A stretch of DNA of 64,000 nt from Pelagicoccus sp. SDUM812003. Its GTDB lineage: Bacteria > Verrucomicrobiota > Verrucomicrobiia > Opitutales > Opitutaceae. The translations under genes were made by a program, and so were the position numbers. The number at the start of each line of letters is the position of its first letter. The first letter of the stretch is position 1. The notes beneath the pieces were generated by a model. It ran no database searches. It saw nothing but the letters and a program-made list of their open reading frames with translations, and was not told where the DNA came from. Shown in pieces: positions 1 through 6,520 of this stretch. The stretch is taken from contig NZ_JARXHY010000017.1 in assembly GCF_031127815.1 (NCBI RefSeq), forward strand, positions 1 to 64,000, read 5' to 3'.

Positions 1-120
1 GAGCGAAGCGGCGATGCGTGAAACGCATCGGGACGGAGTCCTGAGCGCAGCGAATCAATCCCTGCCGGGCTGCCAAAGGCGAAGTCCTTTGGCGAACGCA
101 GGTAATCGCAGCGAATCACC
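1..120. repeat. Intergenic stretch with two hairpins and a direct repeat
   Basis: No credible gene lies in the first 400 bases. Within 1-120 there is a perfect 8-bp stem with a 3-base loop (12-19 with 23-30). There is a second perfect 8-bp stem with a 6-base loop (72-79 with 86-93), whose outer flanks 61-65 and 98-102 also pair. The 11-mer GCAGCGAATCA occurs twice, at 47-57 and 108-118. This looks like a palindromic intergenic repeat or the tail of a transcript from beyond the window. I see nothing recognisable between 121 and 342. Confidence 0.4.
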
Positions 121-342
121 CTAATCCGGGGCAGCTGCTTCTGTATCGATTCCAAAAGAGAGCAGGAACAGTGCGGCGTGTCTCGGTTACTCTTGAGGCA
201 GGAGAGAGTTTCCTTTGAAGAGGATTGATTTGGCGCGGTCTATGATCTGAGGCTTACGAGAAAGTCGTAGAAGCTGGCGTTGCAGGACTTGGGGAGAATC
301 TTCCCTGGGAGGGCTGGTCATCGCTGAGCGGAAGTTAAAAAC

Positions 343-379
343 GAAAAACCGCCGATCCATCGGATGCGGCGGTTTTGAA
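343..379 (-). terminator. Rho-independent terminator of the 401-1198 gene
   Basis: A perfect GC-rich stem (AAAACCGCC with GGCGGTTTT) encloses a short loop. Read on the minus strand it is followed by a T-rich tract, and it begins about 20 bases after the stop codon at 401. The A/T flanks on both sides mean it could also stop plus-strand transcripts. Confidence 0.75.
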
Positions 380-400
380 ACTCTAAGTGACTTCGAAACG

Positions 401-1198
401 CTAGAAGCGAACAGTCAGCGCTTCGAGACTTCTGTCTCTGCGTGAGGCTTGAGTGCTGATCGCTTCATCGAGCTGCGAAAAGCTCACGTGGTCCACTGTC
501 CCGTTGATGCGGGGAAAGGAATTGGATTGGGTGCCTAGCGTTCCGCTTAGCGGATCGGCGTATTTGCCGAGCAGGTAGGCCTGTTCGAAACTCCAAATGT
601 CCTGATTGCTCGAGTCGTCTTGCAAGGTGTATTCGTTGTCGAAAAAGGATTGCACGCTCGCGAGGTCGAATGCGCTGGGCTCGCTGCTGACCCGGTTTCC
701 GCGAATCGTTTCCTCAAGCTGGGCTATGGTTTCGATGGCGGTCGCGACCTGCTGAGGGGTCGACTTGCTTTGAGCGACAGTGGAAACAGGGGCTACCACC
801 ACCTTGGGCGCGGCGGATTGGGCCAAGGTCGAAAACTCCTGCAAGCCGATGGGCGCCTTTTTCACCGATTCTCGAGCGGTGGCGACGGTGAAGGTGGGAG
901 TGGCTGTCTTAGCCACCAGCTGCTGCTCGCTTTCCACGTCCTTCTGCGCGGTGTCCAAATTGAGATAAACCGCGAATGCCGCGGCGCCGCAAGTCGCAGC
1001 GAACGCTCCAAACCGAAAGAGATAGGCTGCGGATGGTCCTTTGCGGCGGGTTTCGTGCACGAGCTGCTTCTGGATCAGCAAGCGTTGCTTGCTTTTTAGC
1101 TCGCGGTCGAAGCTCGCCCAGAATTCAGGCGAGGGGCGCTCTTGGCGCTTTGCTCTTAAGAGCTCATCTAAGCTGTATTTGCCTTGGTTGTCTGGCAT
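401..1198 (-). CDS. Hypothetical single-pass membrane protein
   Basis: 265 residues that I do not recognise. The N-terminus (1-55) is hydrophilic and charged. One hydrophobic segment at about 57-79 follows a basic RRK stretch, so the N-terminus is probably cytoplasmic and the Ser/Thr/Gln-rich C-terminal part (80-265) extracytoplasmic. That layout resembles an anti-sigma factor, but no ZAS-type zinc motif is visible and no sigma gene is adjacent. It lies 96 bases after the 7TM-receiver gene on the same strand and ends at a clear terminator, so it may be the last gene of that unit. No strong ribosome binding site precedes the ATG. Confidence 0.6.
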   Translation of the reverse strand: MPDNQGKYSLDELLRAKRQERPSPEFWASFDRELKSKQRLLIQKQLVHETRRKGPSAAYLFRFGAFAATCGAAAFAVYLNLDTAQKDVESEQQLVAKTATPTFTVATARESVKKAPIGLQEFSTLAQSAAPKVVVAPVSTVAQSKSTPQQVATAIETIAQLEETIRGNRVSSEPSAFDLASVQSFFDNEYTLQDDSSNQDIWSFEQAYLLGKYADPLSGTLGTQSNSFPRINGTVDHVSFSQLDEAISTQASRRDRSLEALTVRF

Positions 1199-1294
1199 CG
1201 GTGAATTTAGACGCGTTTAATCCTAAAGCATTCAAAAGTTTTTATACTTTTGTTAACCTTCGAGCGTACATGTTCGAAAGCTTGCTGGCTTGAA

Positions 1295-2524
1295 TCAAGA
1301 CTTGCTTTGAAATTTGTCGGGGAGCTTCCTCTCCTCCAAGGCTTTGAGAGTGCTTAGCAAATCGAAAAGTTCCGTCGCTCGCGGCGGTTTTTGCAGGAGC
1401 AAGTCCACCCAGCCTCTGCGCAGCTTCCGTCGCAGGTGAGGGTCTTTCGCCGAGCGGGTTGCGGCGATGATGAGCGGTTTCGGAGATCGTTTCGCCCAGG
1501 TTTCCACCAATTCCTGCTTAGGCGTTCGCGAGGCGTCCCAATCGAAGATTAAGATGTCTATCGACTCGATGTCTTGCGATCCTTCCACCGTGGGGCAAAC
1601 CTGGCGATCGTCCTCCCTAAGAACTTGGTATCCTTTGCTGGAGAGGAGTTTGGCGAGAAAATCCGCTTCTTCGTCGTCGAACCAGAGCACTAGGGCGGCC
1701 ACATCGCGATCGTCCCCTCTGGACGAAAAGGTGTAGTGGGTCTCTTCCTTGCCCTGGGGCCTGACTGCGTCGGCTGAAGGCGGATCCACCAGCTTGAGCA
1801 GAGCCACTGAGAACGAAAACACGGCGAGCAGGGCGACGGCGAGACTGAGCCAGAGGAAATCCAAACGCCCGTCCTGCAGGGAAATGATCTGGGCGATGGA
1901 GCAGATCAGGAGCACGGCGGCGGCAAGTCCATGGACGGCGGAGCAGCGTTTCAGCCCCGCTAAACCTGCCAGCAGAGCGTTGTGGCCAAGCCAGGCGAAA
2001 GCGATGAGAGCCGACGCTGCGATGCCGACGGCCGCTCCGGTAAGGGGAAAGCCCGCCTCCCCGATCGGTAGATTCTCTTGAGGGAGGGGAAGTTGGGAGA
2101 GCAGCAAGCTCTTGTCCTGCAATAGGCTCCAGGCGATGAATCCGCAAGCCGACGCTGCGGAAATAAAAGCGAGGGGACGTTGCCTGAGGGATTCTCCGCG
2201 ATAGCTCAGCCAGGGAGTCAGGCCGAAGACGAGCAGGCTGAACGTAATGCTGGAGGTCGCGAAGCTCAGGCTTTGCTCCGCGTCCTCGGGGGCGCTGTTC
2301 AAGCCGATCAAACTCAGGAAGAAGCCGGCGCAGGCGAGCCCCATGATGCCTGCGATGCTGGCTTGGACGGGTTGTGGAAAACGCTTCGAGTTGAGCAGGA
2401 ACCAACCGCCGCCGAACAGGCTGACGACAGAGGCGAGGGATAAGGCGAAAAACTCCTGATTGCTCATGACAGGTTGGTTCCAGAGTGAACGTAAGCGATT
2501 GCGGGCAGCCGCCGCAAGCGGCAC
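1295..2524 (-). CDS. Seven-TM membrane protein with C-terminal receiver domain
   Basis: 409 residues. About seven hydrophobic segments (near 26-46, 56-75, 90-107, 117-135, 160-178, 197-216, 223-245) are followed by a soluble domain at about 275-395. That domain has the CheY-type receiver signature: acidic pair D283/D284, phosphoacceptor candidate D328 after a hydrophobic strand, T356 and K379 in a QKP motif. There is no histidine kinase or output domain. Such a membrane-tethered receiver might act as a phosphate sink or signal through the membrane domain; this is inference. Two starts are possible: 2524, or the Met at residue 20 (2467) just before the first TM, which is equally plausible. The membrane part is not assigned to a named family. 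Confidence 0.6.
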   Translation of the reverse strand: MPLAAAARNRLRSLWNQPVMSNQEFFALSLASVVSLFGGGWFLLNSKRFPQPVQASIAGIMGLACAGFFLSLIGLNSAPEDAEQSLSFATSSITFSLLVFGLTPWLSYRGESLRQRPLAFISAASACGFIAWSLLQDKSLLLSQLPLPQENLPIGEAGFPLTGAAVGIAASALIAFAWLGHNALLAGLAGLKRCSAVHGLAAAVLLICSIAQIISLQDGRLDFLWLSLAVALLAVFSFSVALLKLVDPPSADAVRPQGKEETHYTFSSRGDDRDVAALVLWFDDEEADFLAKLLSSKGYQVLREDDRQVCPTVEGSQDIESIDILIFDWDASRTPKQELVETWAKRSPKPLIIAATRSAKDPHLRRKLRRGWVDLLLQKPPRATELFDLLSTLKALEERKLPDKFQSKS

Positions 2525-2627
2525 GGCGTTATTTTACACAGTTTGGACCAGTTGGAATGAGACCGGTGTCCGCTTCGCGTGGCCTTGGCGAAGTCGGTTT
2601 CGGTCTACGCCCTGCTCGGCTGGGCCG

Positions 2628-3020
2628 CTAGGCGACGCCTTTTTTCGAAAAAGGCAGTTCAGCTCGCCGCAAGTAGACGATTGCGAGGCAGCTCAGCAGC
2701 ACGATGACCGCTAGAGAAGCGAGCTGACCGCGCTCTCCCTCGAATCCCAACTGGGCGAGGTGCCCGAGGATGGCGCCTGCCATCACCCCGGCTCCGAGTA
2801 TAGCTCCCCAGATCGCCGTTCGCGGCGCTAGAAGCAGCAGGCAAGCCAGGACTTCGATAATACCCGTCGTGTAGCGCCCCCAAGGTTCGACGCCGAGCTC
2901 GCTAAAAATGGCGATGGAATCCGGGTGCCCGCTAAATTTGAAGAATAAGGTCTGGCCCATGATGGCCGCGGCAAGGATCTGAGCGATCCAGGCGATGAGT
3001 TTGGGTTTTGTGGAGGGCAT
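2628..3020 (-). CDS. DoxX-like four-TM membrane protein
   Basis: 130 residues with four hydrophobic segments. The pattern of an early FFKFSG stretch, then a short loop, then TM helices rich in Gly/Ala resembles DoxX/DoxX-like proteins, small inner-membrane proteins of mostly uncertain role. The start at 3020 was chosen because the family begins a few residues before the first TM; the open frame reaches back to 3173, but that extension is Arg/Pro-rich and overlaps the upstream gene. It lies between two other small membrane-protein genes on the same strand. Confidence 0.55.
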   Translation of the reverse strand: MPSTKPKLIAWIAQILAAAIMGQTLFFKFSGHPDSIAIFSELGVEPWGRYTTGIIEVLACLLLLAPRTAIWGAILGAGVMAGAILGHLAQLGFEGERGQLASLAVIVLLSCLAIVYLRRAELPFSKKGVA

Positions 3021-3121
3021 GCTGGACTGTGGGTGAAGGGCTTGCTTGGCAGTGTCGGCTAGTGTCCGCTTTTGTGGATACGACTTGCGAACGAAGATTG
3101 CCGGAGCGGGCCAAGGAGCCG

Positions 3122-3652
3122 CTACGGCCTGGCGCTCACCACGCTTGCAATAAGAACGAGCAACGCCAGGCAAAGACTGACCACGAAGGAGCCATATGCG
3201 ATACGGAGCCAGCGAAACTTTGGGATCAGCACGTCGTGGCTGAGGTGGTAGAGGTCTTTCGCCACCTCGCGCGCCAGCAGGCTGGTGTCGCTGATGGCGT
3301 CCGCCATGTCGCGTAGATAGCTGTCACGCTCCTGTCGGCTGATGTACGAGAAGTGGAAGAGGAACCGATCGTCCTCCTTGATGCGACGGTATCGCTTGGG
3401 GTTCAGGCAAAGCGAGGCGCTGATGATGGTGACGACGGCGCCGAGGAGGAAGACGACCACCGCGGGGAAATAGGTCGGTGAACCGATTCGCGAAATGGCG
3501 ATGGGAGAAAGCACGGCTGAAATGGTAAGCAGCCCTTGGGCCCGCCGGTCCGCCATGGAGACGTATTGGGTGTGCTTGTTTTCGATGCCGGAGAGGATGG
3601 AAGCCCGGGCGATGGCCTGGAACTTGGGATCGCTGCTGTCGCTGTCTTGCAT
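3122..3652 (-). CDS. PycTM (Pycsar effector)-like membrane protein
   Basis: 176 residues. An N-terminal amphipathic helix leads to ADRRAQGLL (34-42), resembling the AD.KA..LL motif before the first TM in PycTM/DUF5706 proteins. A TM hairpin follows (about 41-57 and 63-83), then a charged region with a FHFSYIS stretch (99-105), a helix ending in KFRWLRIAY (145-153), and a last TM (151-172). In Pycsar anti-phage systems, PycTM effectors respond to cCMP or cUMP and damage the inner membrane. No pyrimidine cyclase gene is adjacent, so this would be an orphan effector or a housekeeping relative. A SLATT-type protein is the main alternative. The assignment is by pattern only. Confidence 0.5.
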   Translation of the reverse strand: MQDSDSSDPKFQAIARASILSGIENKHTQYVSMADRRAQGLLTISAVLSPIAISRIGSPTYFPAVVVFLLGAVVTIISASLCLNPKRYRRIKEDDRFLFHFSYISRQERDSYLRDMADAISDTSLLAREVAKDLYHLSHDVLIPKFRWLRIAYGSFVVSLCLALLVLIASVVSARP

Positions 3653-3762
3653 GAATGCTGATTGTTCTGAACGTCTGCTGATCCTGTACCTTTTCCACCA
3701 AATAGTTGCGAGAACGAAATCGACGTCTAATAACTAGGATGTCGCGCGTCGCGTCTAAAACT

Positions 3763-5946
3763 ATGAGTCGCTACAATTTGGATTGGAAAGTCGGATACAG
3801 CTCGGATCCGAGCGTAAGACCCGAGCGTTTTGTGCCTGCGTCGGTTCCAGGCGCGGTCCAGCTGGACTGGGCCCGCGCCGAAGGTTGGCCTCACTATTGG
3901 CAGGACAGCAGCATCGAGCGCTACCGATGGATGGAGGACATGTATTGGATCTACGAAGCAGAGCTGTCTTTCGAGGATCTAGGAGAAAACAAGAGGCTGT
4001 TTTTCGTTTCGCGAGGCATCGACTATCGCTTCCTGGTTCGGGTCGACGGGAAGACCGTTTATGGCCAGGAGGGCATGTTCACACCGGTGGAAATCGATCT
4101 AACCGAAGACGCGGACGACGGAAGCCTGCTTCAGGTAATCGTTTTTCCAATACCGGTTTTCGGTGATGGGAAAGGGAGGTCCGAAGCTCGAGCGTCGGTG
4201 AAGCCCGCAGTGAGCTACGGGTGGGATTTTCATCCACGGCTCGTCCCTTCGGGCATCTGGCGCGAAACGTATCTGGAGATTCGAAGCGACCGGCACATCC
4301 GCGAGCTCTCCTTCAACTACACTATCGACGAAGACCTGTCGCGCGTCTTGCTGGATTTGTGTGTAGAGCTTAATCAGGCGTGCTCCGGGCTGCTGGAGTG
4401 GAACTTGCTGCATCCGTCCGGCGAGGTGGTGGACGGTCAATCGATTTCGCTTGGCAGCGATGCGATCGTGGATGGGACTTGCGAAGTGCATGATCCGGAC
4501 CTGTGGTGGCCCCGTGAATACGGAGATCAGCCGCTGTATCTGCTCCACGTTTCTCTGCATGACGAGGCGGGGCGCCTGATTGACGAACGAAAGCAGAATA
4601 TCGGATTTCGTCGAAGTCGCCTAGTTATGAACGAAGGGGCGTGGGACGAACCGCAAAGCATGCCGCTCACGCGAAACGCCCCGCCGATGACGCTGGAACT
4701 AAATGGCCGTCGAATTTTCGTGAAGGGGTCGAACTGGGTCGCTCCGGATGTCTTTCCAGGCGTATCAGGCGAAGATGCTTATCGTCCTCTGATCGAGAAA
4801 GCGGTGGGGGCCCACTTGAATCTGCTGCGGTGCTGGGGCGGCTCGGCGGTGAACAAGCCTTCGTTCTACGATCTTTGCGATCAGATGGGCATCATGGTCT
4901 GGCAGGACTTTCCGCTGGCCTGCAACGATTACGTAGAGAGTCCTGAGTATTTGGATACGCTGGATCAGGAGTCGCTATCGATCATCAAGCAGCTCAAGCC
5001 GCACCCTTCGGTGGTGATCTGGTGCGGAGGCAATGAATTGTTTAACAAATGGTCAGGGATGACCGATCAGTCCAAGGCGATTCGCATGCTCAATCGAAAT
5101 TGCTTCACCCATGATCCGGACACTCCGTTTCTGCCCACTACGCCGATCATGGGCGTGGGGCATGGCGGTTACTTGTTTCGCGACGTGGACGGTGTGGAGT
5201 GTTTCGAACTCTTTCGCCGCGCTCGCAGGAGCGCTTATGTGGAGTTCGGCGTCCCCGGGCCTGCGTCCGTGGATCGACTCAGCAGCCTGATGGAGGAGTC
5301 GGAACTTTTTCCGCCGCGCGAGTCGGGAGTCTGGAAGCTGCGTCATGGCTTCGGAGCTTGGGAAGGAGATCCGGAAAGCTGGCTTTGCGTATCCACAATC
5401 GAATACTACTTCGGACGATCCGAATCGATCGAGGAGTTGGTGGAATGGGCGCAGCTGCTTCAGTCGGAAGGGTATAAGGCTCTTTTTGAGGAGGCCCGCC
5501 GCCAAAAGCCGTATTGCTCGATGGCGATCAATTGGTGCTTCAACGAACCATGGCCCGCGGTGGCCAACAATAGCATCATCGCCTGGCCATGCGATCCGAA
5601 ACCATCCTATCGCGCCGTGAAGCAGAGCTGTCGCCCGACGCTTGCTTCGGCTCGAGTGAAGAAGTTCTCCTGGAGCCAAGGCGAGATGTTCGAAGCGGAG
5701 CTTTGGATGCTGAACGACGCCCTGCACTCGATAAAGGGGGATCGTATCGAGGCGTATTTGCAGTTGGACGACGAAGAGACTTTCGTGCTTGGCTGGTATT
5801 TCGACTCGCTCGAGGCGGATGAAAACCGCATGGGGCCGGTGCTGAGGTTTAAAATACCGGAAATGCTTTCTCAGTCCTTCCGGCTTGTTCTCAGAGTTGA
5901 GGCTCGTCCGGATTGGAATTCTGAATACACGTTTTGCTATCGCTAA
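3763..5946 (+). CDS. Glycoside hydrolase family 2, beta-mannosidase-like
   Basis: About 727 residues from the chosen start. GH2 architecture: N-terminal jelly-roll sugar-binding domain (to about 200), immunoglobulin-like domain, then a TIM barrel. E425 in the GGNEL motif is the expected acid/base and E494 in VEFGV the expected nucleophile. The FVKGSNWVAPDVFP stretch and the RCWGG motif are typical of beta-mannosidases, which release mannose from the non-reducing ends of manno-oligosaccharides. There is no signal peptide, so it is probably cytoplasmic. Starts at 3706 (TTG), 3739 and 3763 are possible; 3763 fits where the fold begins, but none has a good ribosome binding site. It is shorter than many relatives (about 820-870 residues). 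Confidence 0.85.
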   Translation: MSRYNLDWKVGYSSDPSVRPERFVPASVPGAVQLDWARAEGWPHYWQDSSIERYRWMEDMYWIYEAELSFEDLGENKRLFFVSRGIDYRFLVRVDGKTVYGQEGMFTPVEIDLTEDADDGSLLQVIVFPIPVFGDGKGRSEARASVKPAVSYGWDFHPRLVPSGIWRETYLEIRSDRHIRELSFNYTIDEDLSRVLLDLCVELNQACSGLLEWNLLHPSGEVVDGQSISLGSDAIVDGTCEVHDPDLWWPREYGDQPLYLLHVSLHDEAGRLIDERKQNIGFRRSRLVMNEGAWDEPQSMPLTRNAPPMTLELNGRRIFVKGSNWVAPDVFPGVSGEDAYRPLIEKAVGAHLNLLRCWGGSAVNKPSFYDLCDQMGIMVWQDFPLACNDYVESPEYLDTLDQESLSIIKQLKPHPSVVIWCGGNELFNKWSGMTDQSKAIRMLNRNCFTHDPDTPFLPTTPIMGVGHGGYLFRDVDGVECFELFRRARRSAYVEFGVPGPASVDRLSSLMEESELFPPRESGVWKLRHGFGAWEGDPESWLCVSTIEYYFGRSESIEELVEWAQLLQSEGYKALFEEARRQKPYCSMAINWCFNEPWPAVANNSIIAWPCDPKPSYRAVKQSCRPTLASARVKKFSWSQGEMFEAELWMLNDALHSIKGDRIEAYLQLDDEETFVLGWYFDSLEADENRMGPVLRFKIPEMLSQSFRLVLRVEARPDWNSEYTFCYR

Positions 5947-5961
5947 GCCAGAAAGCCGAAA

Positions 5962-5992
5962 GCGCGGTCCTTGGCTAGGCCTCGCTTTTTTT
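5962..5992 (+). terminator. Probable terminator of the first GH2 gene
   Basis: A 9-base arm at 5962-5970 pairs with 5977-5985 (mismatches at two positions, one G-U) and is followed by seven T residues at 5986-5992. It overlaps the last codons of the convergent BLUF gene. Confidence 0.5.
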
Positions 5993-6430
5993 CCAAGGCT
6001 CGACCACGCAGAATGCTTTTGCGTCCATGAGCAGAGAATACACCTGGTTGAGCTGCTCGGGGATTTGGATGACGTCATCGGTGAAGCTGTACTTCTGCAT
6101 GAGGAAAGTGCGCTGCTGCATCGGTAGATCGAACAGGTCGACAAGCCGCATCGACCAGTCCTCGAAATAGCGATTGGCGATCTGCTCGTAGCTCACGAGC
6201 GTCACGTCGTGATGCCGATCGTCGGCTACGATCTTCCCGTAGAGTTGGTTCACCTTGTCGCTGGGACCCTCGAGGACTTGCAAAAACTGATCTCCAGAAA
6301 GGACCAGCATGCCTGTGATGCCGTCGCGGTTGTTGTTGTCTACGCAGGTGTCGAGCAGCGAGGCTAGTCCCTCGTTGTCCAAGGCGTCTTCGTTTGCGAT
6401 GCTGCGGTAGATGAGTCGGCAAGTTGTCAT
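5975..6430 (-). CDS. BLUF-domain blue-light receptor
   Basis: 151 residues. A BLUF domain fills about 1-95: Tyr8 in RLIYRS, Asn33 before the GITGMLV strand, Gln51 in FLQVLEG, and W92/M94 in the WSM motif. These match the Tyr, Asn, Gln and Trp/Met positions that bind FAD and switch hydrogen bonding on blue light in AppA-type proteins. The tail (96-151) is helical with no output domain, as in short BLUF proteins that act through partner proteins. The gene converges with the GH2 gene, and no PAC, EAL or adenylyl cyclase partner is adjacent. FAD chemistry is well supported by the residues; the target is unknown. Confidence 0.9.
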   Translation of the reverse strand: MTTCRLIYRSIANEDALDNEGLASLLDTCVDNNNRDGITGMLVLSGDQFLQVLEGPSDKVNQLYGKIVADDRHHDVTLVSYEQIANRYFEDWSMRLVDLFDLPMQQRTFLMQKYSFTDDVIQIPEQLNQVYSLLMDAKAFCVVEPWKKSEA

Positions 6431-6520
6431 GGCGTCAGGTGCGGGGTTGGTGAGGATGTTCAGGTCAGTTTGGCGATGCGGATAGGATTGGCAAGAAAAC
6501 TGGTTTTTCGCTGCCGAGAT

